This document shows positions 17,907-25,085 of a DNA stretch of 64,000 nt, piece by piece. Source of the DNA: CAVYVZ01 sp963772065. Lineage in GTDB: Bacteria; Acidobacteriota; Vicinamibacteria; Vicinamibacterales; UBA2999. The stretch is taken from assembly GCA_963772065.1 (NCBI GenBank), contig CAVYVZ010000004.1, forward strand, positions 186,001 to 250,000, given 5' to 3'. A model generated the notes under the pieces. The model worked only from the letters and a program-made list of their open reading frames with translations, did not search any database and was not told the DNA's origin. Made by a program: the position numbers and the translations under genes. Numbering within the stretch: the first letter of the stretch is position 1; each line of letters starts with the position of its first letter.

Positions 17907-20003
17907 ATGCACCCGCCCATCAAGTACGTGGAGAAGGGCCTGTCGATTGCCGCCAACGGCGTCTGGCAGGTGTTTTCGCAAGTCAACAAGATCCAGCAGA
18001 ACCCTTCGTTCACGCCGGCGTGGTCGGACAAGCCGCTCCTGAAGTCGTATCAGAAAACCAAGCCGCCGCTCGGCTGGCCGCGCGAGACCGACTCGCTCTG
18101 TCCGACCTGTGTGCGCGAGGCGCGCCAGGCGATCCTCGACGGGAAGAAAGACGTATCGATTCTTCTCAACGAGAAGGTGGGCGAGATCAAGGCGACGATT
18201 ACCGAGAAGGACGGAAAGATCGTCATGGTCAAGGACTGCCCGATTCACGGGCACTTCGAAGACGTGATGGCGATCGATACGGACTTCTTCAAGCACCTCG
18301 AGGAAGTGTTCCCCGGCCGCGACATCCGCGCGCACAACGACGAGAAGCTGCACAACCACGGCAGCTCCACGATCAAGCACGGGCGCGGGTCGGTGCTCAC
18401 CGTCGACCTCACGAACCGCTGCAACATGATGTGCGACCCATGCTTCATGGACGCCAATCAGGTCGGTTTCGTCCACGAGCTGACGTGGGAGGACATCAAG
18501 CAGGTCCTCGACAACGCCATCACGATCAAACCGAAGCGGCAGATGTCGGTGCAGTTCTCGGGCGGTGAGCCGACGATGTCGCCGTACTTCCTGGACGCCG
18601 TGCGCTACGCGCGAAAGGTCGGGTACAGCAGCGTGCAGGCGGCCACCAACGGCATCGAGTTCGCCAAGAGCTTCGAGTTCGCGAAGGCGGCGGCTGAAGC
18701 CGGGTTGCGCTACGCCTACCTGCAGTTCGACGGCATCGGCAACGCCGCCAATTCCCACCGCCGCGTCGGGAACCTCTTCGACGTGAAGCTGCGCGCGATT
18801 GAGAACCTGCACAACGCGGGCGTCGATATCGTGCCGGTCATCACGATCGTCAACGGCGTCAACAACGAGCAGGTCGGCCGCGTCATCGAGTTCGCCCTCG
18901 ACAACCCGAAGCGGATCAACTTCCTGTCGTTCCAACCGGTCTCGTTCACCGGCCGCGACGAGGAGGTCACGCCGGAGCGCCGCGCCGCACAGCGCTACAC
19001 GCTGTCGCACCTCGCGCACGACGTGAAGAACCAGACCGGCCTCGGCGAGCCGACGCGCGACTGGTTCCCGATCTCGTTCATGGGCACCTTCACCGACTGG
19101 GCGGACGTCGTGCACGGACCGGACACGCCGTGGGGGAATCTGACCTGCGGATGCCACCCGAACTGCGGCATCGGGATGGCGGTGATGATCGACAAGCAGA
19201 CGAAGGAGGCGGTGCCCGTCACGGCATTCCTCAATGCGGAGCGGCTGGCAAAGGACGTGGCGAAGGTGAACGACGCCGCGCGCGGCAAGTTCCTGTCGAT
19301 CGCCGGGATGACGATCGCGCTGCTGCGCAACTACAACTCGTTCAAGGCGCCGACGCACTTCCGCCTCATGGACCTGCTAAAGAAGTTCGACAAGACGTTC
19401 GGCGCCACGGGCAAGAACTACGGCAAGGTGTCGGGTGACCGCACGCAGGCCGACATCGAGAAGCGGCGCGCCGACCGATGGAATTTCCTGTTCATCGCCG
19501 GAATGTGGTTCCAGGATCTCTTCAACTACGACTTCCGGCGCACGGAGATGTGCATCATCCCCTATGCGACGCAGCAGGGGGAGATCTCCTTCTGCGCCTA
19601 CAACACCGGGATCGGCTGGCGGAACATCATCGAGAAGATGCACATGACGGCCACGCTCACGAAATGGTACGACGAGCACGGCCGACACGAGATCTTCGCG
19701 GGCGGCAAGAACGTCGAGATGGCCGACAAGAGCCACTCGCTCGTCCTGAACGCCGAAGCGGTGGCCAAGGGCGCGCAGACCGACCTCGACGACCTCGGCA
19801 TCGCGAAGAACGCGCGCGAGGAGAAGCTGCAGGCGCGCAAGAAGGCGCACATGACGCCAGAGGAGCTCCGCCACCACGAGGAGATGGAGCGGCTCTACCG
19901 CCAGCAAGTGCTCAAGGAACAGCCGACGATTCAAATCCAGGGCCTGAACGGATTGAAGAAGAAGCAGGACGTTCAGCCGGTGGCCCACAAACCGACGGTG
20001 TAG
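17907..20003 (+). CDS. Radical SAM protein of the Tes/MJ0619-like family (candidate membrane-spanning lipid synthase)
   Basis: The protein is an intact 698 residues. The radical SAM cluster is CNMMCDPC (C172, C176, C179), with GGEPT at 219-223. Upstream is the family N-terminal module LCPTC (C65, C68) and KDCPIHGHFEDV (C111). Downstream are LTCGCHPNCG (C414, C416, C420) and FQDLFNYDFRRTEMCIIPYA with FCAYN (C549, C563), which can hold extra clusters. This layout matches archaeal tetraether synthase (Tes) and its bacterial relatives that join fatty acyl tails into iso-diabolic acid-type lipids. Acidobacteria are known for such lipids, so that role is a reasoned inference. The Lys-rich C-terminal 100 residues are extra. 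GGAG precedes the start, and a terminator follows. Confidence 0.8.
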   Translation: MHPPIKYVEKGLSIAANGVWQVFSQVNKIQQNPSFTPAWSDKPLLKSYQKTKPPLGWPRETDSLCPTCVREARQAILDGKKDVSILLNEKVGEIKATITEKDGKIVMVKDCPIHGHFEDVMAIDTDFFKHLEEVFPGRDIRAHNDEKLHNHGSSTIKHGRGSVLTVDLTNRCNMMCDPCFMDANQVGFVHELTWEDIKQVLDNAITIKPKRQMSVQFSGGEPTMSPYFLDAVRYARKVGYSSVQAATNGIEFAKSFEFAKAAAEAGLRYAYLQFDGIGNAANSHRRVGNLFDVKLRAIENLHNAGVDIVPVITIVNGVNNEQVGRVIEFALDNPKRINFLSFQPVSFTGRDEEVTPERRAAQRYTLSHLAHDVKNQTGLGEPTRDWFPISFMGTFTDWADVVHGPDTPWGNLTCGCHPNCGIGMAVMIDKQTKEAVPVTAFLNAERLAKDVAKVNDAARGKFLSIAGMTIALLRNYNSFKAPTHFRLMDLLKKFDKTFGATGKNYGKVSGDRTQADIEKRRADRWNFLFIAGMWFQDLFNYDFRRTEMCIIPYATQQGEISFCAYNTGIGWRNIIEKMHMTATLTKWYDEHGRHEIFAGGKNVEMADKSHSLVLNAEAVAKGAQTDLDDLGIAKNAREEKLQARKKAHMTPEELRHHEEMERLYRQQVLKEQPTIQIQGLNGLKKKQDVQPVAHKPTV

Positions 20004-20031
20004 GGCTTAAGGCTTAGGGCTTAAGGCTCAC
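20004..20031 (+). repeat. Heptamer repeat array (GGCTTAA / GGCTTAG / GGCTCAC)
   Basis: Four consecutive 7-base units begin right after the radical SAM stop codon: GGCTTAA, GGCTTAG, GGCTTAA, GGCTCAC. Their reverse complements (TTAAGCC, GTGAGCC) are the units found at 4587-4642. Confidence 0.65.
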
Positions 20032-20045
20032 GGCGCCTTCAGACG

Positions 20046-20079
20046 GACCGGCGGTCTTCGACCGCCGGTCTCTTTTTTT
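20046..20079 (+). terminator. Intrinsic terminator of the radical SAM gene
   Basis: Perfect 11-bp stem GACCGGCGGTC / GACCGCCGGTC with a TTC loop, followed by TCTTTTTTT. It is placed 40 bases after the stop codon. Confidence 0.93.
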
Positions 20080-20197
20080 GTGCGGGAATCTCACCTCGCG
20101 ACCGTCGGCCCGCTGTCGTCCGACGTTCCGCTCGTGGCTTCAGGGGGCAGCCAGCAGGAGAAGTGAGGGCGTACTGAAAGCCATCATCGGAACGCCG

Positions 20198-20542
20198 ATG
20201 TCGTTGACGGCCTCGCTGCTCGACCGCTTTCCCGAGCTTCGACGCGCGCGATTCAGGCGAGGCGGCATTCTCGTCCGCATCGGCGGGTGGTGCCTGGGCA
20301 GGCCGTCGGTGGCCGGCATCACGCTCGGACGCACGGTCTGGCTGGCACCCGATGCGGTCGCTGATGCGCCGCTGCTCCTGCACGAGATCCGGCACGTCCA
20401 GCAGTTCGCGGCTATCTGGTGGTTTCCGCTGCGGTATCTGTGGGCGAGCCTGTGCCACGGCTATCGCGACAATCGATACGAGGTCGACGCCAGAGCTTAC
20501 GTCGAAGCCCGGCTGCCGAGGGGACGCAGGGCGGGTGTATAG
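20198..20542 (+). CDS. Small HEXXH-containing protein (putative zinc metallopeptidase-like)
   Basis: The ATG at 20198 gives MSLTASLLDRFPELRRAR and about 114 residues; an earlier start is possible since this frame is open upstream. The centre is PLLLHEIRHVQQFAAIWW, which contains HEIRH (HEXXH), followed 25-30 residues later by RYEVDARAY with a Glu that could be the third zinc ligand. Short proteins with this LLHExxHVxQ / YExxA layout occur in Acidobacteriota and resemble DUF4157-like minimal metallopeptidases. No signal peptide; two aromatic stretches may be membrane-associated. It ends 12 bases before the PEGA protein, so the two are likely co-transcribed. Proteolysis itself is not shown. Confidence 0.65.
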   Translation: MSLTASLLDRFPELRRARFRRGGILVRIGGWCLGRPSVAGITLGRTVWLAPDAVADAPLLLHEIRHVQQFAAIWWFPLRYLWASLCHGYRDNRYEVDARAYVEARLPRGRRAGV

Positions 20543-20554
20543 TACGGGAAGGCT

Positions 20555-21238
20555 ATGAAACGGCGGGTCTGCTGTGTGATCGCCGCGATGTGTCTTCTTC
20601 CGGGCATCGGCTCGGCGCAAGATGGCTTGCGCAGCGCATCCCTGCCTGAGCGCACGCCCCAACAACCGATTCCACCACCCCGCGTGGACCAATTCATCGC
20701 GGGTCCCGACACGTATACGAACCGGCGTGACAATCTCCCGCGGCGTCATCGCCCGCGCCAGGGCTATCCAATCGGGATCGGATACGGCTATGCCCCGTAT
20801 GTCACGCCCACACCCGAAGCGCGCGAAGGGCGCGTCGAACTGCCGAACGGCTATCTGCATCTGCAGATGCAACCCACGACAGCGCAGGTATTCGTCGACG
20901 GCTACTTCATGGGCTCGGTTGACGATTTCCGCCGGATCATTCCGGGCCGCCCGCTGGAGGCTGGAGCCCACCGCGTGGAGGTGCGCGCACCAGGCTATGA
21001 AGCGAAGGCGTTCAACGTTCTGATTCCTCCGAACGAGACGGTCTCGTATCGGAGCGATCTCGAGGCCACGGCAACAAGCGTCCGACCGGTGCTCGCGCCC
21101 GCGCTGCCGAAAACGTTCTACGTGATTCCCGGCTGCTACGCCGGCGACAAACCGCCCCGCACCAAGCTGCCCCGCGGCTGCGATCGCTCGAAGCTGCGCG
21201 CCATCCCGCCAGAGCCGGTCCTCAGCGTAAAGCGCTGA
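20555..21238 (+). CDS. Exported PEGA-domain protein
   Basis: The protein has 227 residues. The signal peptide MKRRVCCVIAAMCLLPGIGS is followed by a Pro/Arg-rich region with GYPIGIGYGYAPYV. A PEGA domain occupies about 95-170: GYLHLQMQPTTAQVFVDGYF, then RPLEAGAHRVEVRAPGYE and a final strand NVLIPPNETVSYRSDL. PEGA domains are found in surface-layer and envelope proteins, so a cell-envelope structural role is likely. The C-terminus has a short Cys pair (PGCYAG, PRGCDRS) that could form a disulfide. No enzyme motif is seen. Confidence 0.8.
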   Translation: MKRRVCCVIAAMCLLPGIGSAQDGLRSASLPERTPQQPIPPPRVDQFIAGPDTYTNRRDNLPRRHRPRQGYPIGIGYGYAPYVTPTPEAREGRVELPNGYLHLQMQPTTAQVFVDGYFMGSVDDFRRIIPGRPLEAGAHRVEVRAPGYEAKAFNVLIPPNETVSYRSDLEATATSVRPVLAPALPKTFYVIPGCYAGDKPPRTKLPRGCDRSKLRAIPPEPVLSVKR

Positions 21239-21268
21239 GCTGGCCCGCCCATTGCTCTCTCCCTCGGC

Positions 21269-21463
21269 ATGAGCGGAGAGAACATTCTGTTCGGCCTCAT
21301 GATCTGGTCAGTCGGCAGCGTGCCCTTGGCTCTTTTCATGGGGAACATCATCGGGTTTGGCGCGGAACCCACGCGGGCGCCGCGCGTCCGGAAGGACGTT
21401 CCCTGTGCGCATGCGCACGTGCGCCGTGCGCGTGAGCAACAACCGAGCGCGATCTCACACTGA
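21269..21463 (+). CDS. Small hypothetical protein with one membrane helix
   Basis: A 64-residue frame starts at ATG 21269. MSGENILFGLMIWSVGSVPL and ALFMGNIIGFG form one likely transmembrane segment. The second half (RAPRVRKDVPCAHAHVRRAR) is basic and low in hydrophobics, so the true end may be earlier if an indel is present. No ribosome-binding site stands out. It lies between the PEGA gene and the response regulator. I do not recognise it and coding status is uncertain. Confidence 0.3.
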   Translation: MSGENILFGLMIWSVGSVPLALFMGNIIGFGAEPTRAPRVRKDVPCAHAHVRRAREQQPSAISH

Positions 21464-21473
21464 GGTGACACCG

Positions 21474-21851
21474 ATGCGTCAGACAGTGCTCATCGTCGAC
21501 GATCAGCCCCACGTGCGCCGCCTCCTGTCCCAGGTGCTCGAGCGGGACGGCTACGACGTGCTGGAAGCCGCTGATCACCACACGGCCCTCGCGGCAATCC
21601 GCCACCGCAGCGCGGATCTCGCGCTGATCGATATCGACCTGCCGGGTCCGAGCGGCCGACAGGTGGCCGCGGCGCTCCGGAGAGCGGGCCTGAGAAAATC
21701 CGTGTTCATCACGGACCTCGACCCGAGCCAGCTCATTGCGGAGGGCCGCCTGACCGACGGCGATCCGCTCGTGCGCAAGCCATTCACGCTTGCGGGGGTG
21801 CTCGGCGTCGTGAACGCCGCGCTTCGCCCTCCGGTTTCGACAACCTTCTAG
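21474..21851 (+). CDS. Single-domain response regulator (receiver only)
   Basis: The ATG at 21474 is preceded by TGAGGTG. The 125-residue chain is a CheY-like receiver: acidic pair in VLIVDDQPHVRRLL, phospho-acceptor aspartate in LALIDIDLPGPSGR, and the conserved lysine in LVRKPFTL. The usual Ser/Thr switch position reads VFITDLD. No output domain is present, so it works by phosphorylation-dependent protein contact or as a phosphorelay link. No histidine kinase is encoded nearby, so its partner is elsewhere. Confidence 0.88.
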   Translation: MRQTVLIVDDQPHVRRLLSQVLERDGYDVLEAADHHTALAAIRHRSADLALIDIDLPGPSGRQVAAALRRAGLRKSVFITDLDPSQLIAEGRLTDGDPLVRKPFTLAGVLGVVNAALRPPVSTTF

Positions 21852-21908
21852 ACCACTCCCGGTCGATCGGCTCGCGGGTGGCGCAGCGCGCTAGCATATG
21901 AGGCAGCG

Positions 21909-23877
21909 ATGCGCGCGCCCTGCGACCTCCTGCTCACCAATGCGCATGTCCTGACGATGGACGAGCGCTTCACCGTGCATGCGCGGGGGGCGGTTGCGGT
22001 CGCCGGCGCGCAGATTCTCGCTGTCGGCGCCATCGAATCCGACTACGACGCGCGCGACACGATCGATTGCGCCGGGCGCGTCGTGATGCCCGGCCTGGTG
22101 AACGCCCACACGCACGCCCCGATGACGCTGCTGCGCGGCGTGGCCGACGACCTCCGACTCGACGTCTGGTTGATGGGCTACATGATGCCCGTCGAACGCG
22201 AGTTCGTGCGGCCGGACTTCGTGGCGCTCGGCACACGCCTCGCGTGCGCCGAGATGATTCGATCCGGCACGACCTGCTTCGCCGACATGTATTACTTCGA
22301 AGAGGCGGTCGCCGACGGCTGCGGCGGAGGCGGGGATGCGCGCGCTGTGCGCACAGACCGTGCTGAAGTTCCCCGCGCCGGACGCCGCCAGCTTCGAAGA
22401 CTCGCTGGCGCGCGCGCGCGACTTCATCGCCAGGTGGAAGGCGCATCCGCTGATCGTGCCGTCGGTAGCGCCGCACGCGCCGTACACGTGCACCGAGGAG
22501 ATCCTCCGGGCGTGCGCCGAGCTGGCCTGCGAGTTCGACGTGCCGCTGCATACCCATCTCGCGGAAACGGCGATCGAGGTCGACGAGTCGCGCCGGGCGC
22601 ACGGCATGCCGGTGGTGCCGTGGGTGAAGAAGCAGCGGCTCTTCGACGCGCGCGTCCTGGCCGCGCACTGCGTGCACGTCGACGAGGGTGAGATGCGAGC
22701 GCTGCAGCGACGCGGGCGCCGGCGTCGCCCACAACCCGACGAGCAATCTGAAGCTCGGCTCGGGCGTCGCTCCGGTGGCGAAGATGCTGGAGCTGGGCGT
22801 GGCCGTCGGCATCGGCACGGACGGCCCCGCCTCGAACAACGACCTGGACATGTTCGAGGAAACGACGGCTGGCGGCGCTGCTGGCGAAGGGGATCGGCGG
22901 CGACCCGACGGCGGTCCCGGCGCGGACGGCGCTGGCGATGGCGACGCGCATAGGTGCGCGCGCGGCACATCTGGGCGACCTCACCGGCTCGCTCGAGGCG
23001 GGCAAGCGCGCCGATCTCATCGTGATCGATCTCGAACAGACGCACAACCAGCCGCGGTTCGGACGCGACCCGGCCGCTGTCTACTCGCAGATCGTCTACG
23101 CCGCGAAGTCCACCGACGTCGTCGACGTGATGTGCGACGGACGCTGGCTGATGCGCGAGCGCAGGCTTCTCACCTTGGACGAGGAGCGACATACGCGCGG
23201 ACGCGCGCGACGTGGCGCGGCGCATCGACGCGTTTCTCATCCACCGCGAGCAGAGCGTGCTTCAGAAGCTCATCGCGATCGGCGGCGCGGCGGAGCAGGA
23301 AAGCTTCGAGGTCCAGGTCAAGGCGCGCGCTCGCCGTCTGCGGACGCCGTGCTGCGAGGCGCTCGCCAGCGACGAGATCACGATCATTCGCACGGTGCAC
23401 TACCACCAGTACGACACGTACTTCTTCTTCGACGATCCGGACCAGGGCCGCCTGCGCTACCGTGAGGACGAGTTCCTCGACGAGCGGGACAAGGTGATCA
23501 GCGCCCGCGCCCGGCTGACGCTGACGGGGCCGTCGCGCGAAGCGGCGTTCGGCTCGGTGCTGCTGTTCCGGTCGCGCTTCTTCGCCCCGGCGACGCACTC
23601 ACCGCGGTTCTACCGCGAGTACTTCAGCCCGACGCGGGAGCGCGAGGTCGAAAAGGATCGACGCCGCTGGCTGGTGGTCTATCGCGGCGTGCAGTTCTAC
23701 GTGCACGTCGATCGGCTGCTGAACCCGGCCACAGCCGGGCTCTTTTCTCGAAGTGAAGTCGCGCACGTGGTCCCGGCGCGACGCGCAGGACAAGGCCGCG
23801 ATCATCATGGAGCTGCTGCGAGCGGCTCGGCGCGCGGCCGGATCGAGACGATCGAGGAGGACTACGTCGAGCTGTAG
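21909..23877 (+). CDS. Amidohydrolase (SAH/MTA deaminase-like) joined to a C-terminal CYTH domain; several frame changes
   Basis: After repair the chain is about 653 residues. The N-terminal part is a TRZ/ATZ-type amidohydrolase: LLTNAHVLTMDERF, GLVNAHTHAPMTLLRG (HxH), SVAPHAPYTCTEEIL, PLHTHLAETAIEV, then VGIGTDGPASNNDLDMFEE and DLTGSLEAGKRADLIVIDL. This architecture fits nucleoside-type deaminases acting on S-adenosylhomocysteine or methylthioadenosine. The C-terminal helix ARRIDAFLIHREQSVLQKL runs in frame into a CYTH-like domain: SFEVQVKAR (ExxxK start), HYHQYDTYFFFDDPDQG, RLRYREDE, LEVKSRTWSRRDAQDKAAII and ETIEEDYVEL. CYTH enzymes act on triphosphates or as class IV adenylate cyclases. 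Frame changes lie near 22301, 22706, 22865, 23187, 23753 and two near 23830, all repaired by removing one base. Confidence 0.65.
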
Positions 23878-23909
23878 GACGCCCCGCTGCCGGTACGGAA
23901 ATGCGAGGA

Positions 23910-24163
23910 CTACTCGCCCCCGGGATCGTCTTGGACTCATCGACCACGACGAAATCGGCGAGGTCCCATGTGAACGACGGCTCCTGCCGCCGCTCGGTTC
24001 TCCGCCGGTCGCGGGCGATGTCGCCGGAGACGTTGCGCCGGTCGCGCTGGCGGCGGTCCCACGTCACGACGACGGGGAGCTCAGCCGTCTGCTGCTTGAG
24101 GGCCTCGAACCGCCGTACTGCCCCCCGGCGGACCACCATTCGGATTGGCTTCGGTTCACTCAT
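23910..24163 (-). CDS. Small Arg-rich conserved-looking protein (probable indel near its end)
   Basis: The ATG at 24163 gives MSEPKPIRMVVRRGAVRRFE, then LKQQTAELPVVVTWDRRQRD, RRRTERRQEPSFTWDLADFV and VVDESKTIP. The pattern of an RRxAxRR helix, a WDRRxxxRR stretch and a final FTWDxADFVV strand looks conserved but I know no function for it. In the sequence as given the frame does not stop until it is well inside the CYTH gene on the other strand. If one C is missing from the C run at 23917-23921, a stop falls at 23910 and the protein has about 84 residues. It would then be convergent with the amidohydrolase-CYTH gene. Confidence 0.55.
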
Positions 24164-24223
24164 AGCATCCTGACTATCGGCGTCAACGCGGTCGGACTTT
24201 GCAGTTTCTCCCAACTCCCTGTC

Positions 24224-24295
24224 CAGAGTCAGCTCAGAGTCAGCTCAGAGTCGACTCTGAGCTGACTCTGGGCTGACTCTGAGCTGACTCTGAGC
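24224..24295. repeat. Near-perfect 29-bp palindrome built from 11-base units
   Basis: The left arm (24224-24252) is two copies of CAGAGTCAGCT plus CAGAGTC. The right arm (24253-24281) is its reverse complement with a single mismatch, and a further partial unit runs to 24295. There is no loop, so it could extrude as a cruciform or form a long RNA hairpin. It ends 22 bases before the SDR start codon and no T tract follows. Confidence 0.8.
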
Positions 24296-24317
24296 AAGAA
24301 CGACGTACTATGACGGG

Positions 24318-25085
24318 ATGCGAATCGACGGCAAAACCGTGCTGATCAGCGGCGGCGCCTCCGGCCTGGGCGGGGCGACGACGGAAATGGTCGTGCAAAC
24401 GGGCGGAAATGCCGTGATTCTCGACGTAAACCAGACGGCGGGCCAGGCGCTGGCCTCGAAACTCGGCGGGCGCGTCCAGTTCGTCAAGACGGACGTGACC
24501 AGCGATGCTGAGGTCCAGCAGGCCGTCGACGCCGCCGTCAAGGCCTTCGGCGCGGTGCACGGAGCCGTCAACGCGGCAGGCATCGGCGTCGCGGAGCGGG
24601 TCCTCGGCAAGGAAGGTCCACAACCCCTCGCCAATTTTGCCAAGGTGATTCACATCAACCTCGTCGGCACGTTCAACGTCATCCGCCTCGCCGCGGCCGC
24701 CATGGCCCGGAACGAGCCCGGCGAGAGCGGCGAGCGCGGGGTGATCGTGAACACCGCCTCAGTGGCGGCGTTCGACGGCCAGATCGGCCAGGCGGCCTAC
24801 TCGGCTTCGAAAGGCGGGATCGTCGGGATGACGCTTCCCATCGCGCGCGAGTTCGCGCGGATGGGCGTGCGCGTGATGACCATCGCGCCCGGCACGTTCG
24901 ATACGCCCCTGCTGGCAGGTCTGCCCGAAGCGGCCCGGCAGTCGCTCGCCCAGCAGGTGCCGTTTCCCTCGCGACTCGGCCGGCCGGCCGAGTACGCGGC
25001 GCTCGTGCGCCATATATTCGAGAACGAGATGCTCAACGGAGAAGTGATCCGTCTGGATGGCGCCATCCGGATGGCCCCCAAATGA
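24318..25085 (+). CDS. Short-chain dehydrogenase, 3-hydroxyacyl-CoA dehydrogenase type 2-like
   Basis: The protein has 255 residues. The NAD loop is SGGASGLGGAT (residues 11-21), with DVNQTAGQAL after strand 2 giving NAD preference, and NAAGIGVAERV. Catalytic residues are the Ser in NTASVAAFDGQ and YSASK (Y-x3-K). The insertion KEGPQPLANFAKVIHINLVG and the C-terminal PFPSRLGRPAEYAALVRHIF match HSD10/3-hydroxy-2-methylbutyryl-CoA dehydrogenase relatives. It oxidises short-chain 3-hydroxyacyl-CoA with NAD in the cytoplasm. Its stop overlaps the aldehyde dehydrogenase start by 4 bases (ATGA), so the two are translationally coupled. It sits directly behind the 11-mer palindrome. Confidence 0.88.
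   Translation: MRIDGKTVLISGGASGLGGATTEMVVQTGGNAVILDVNQTAGQALASKLGGRVQFVKTDVTSDAEVQQAVDAAVKAFGAVHGAVNAAGIGVAERVLGKEGPQPLANFAKVIHINLVGTFNVIRLAAAAMARNEPGESGERGVIVNTASVAAFDGQIGQAAYSASKGGIVGMTLPIAREFARMGVRVMTIAPGTFDTPLLAGLPEAARQSLAQQVPFPSRLGRPAEYAALVRHIFENEMLNGEVIRLDGAIRMAPK

Noticed and set aside
24224..24295. CRISPR-like array
   Set aside because: The 11-base units are contiguous and inverted, without spacers, and no cas gene is in the window. The same applies to the heptamer arrays at 6566 and 20004.
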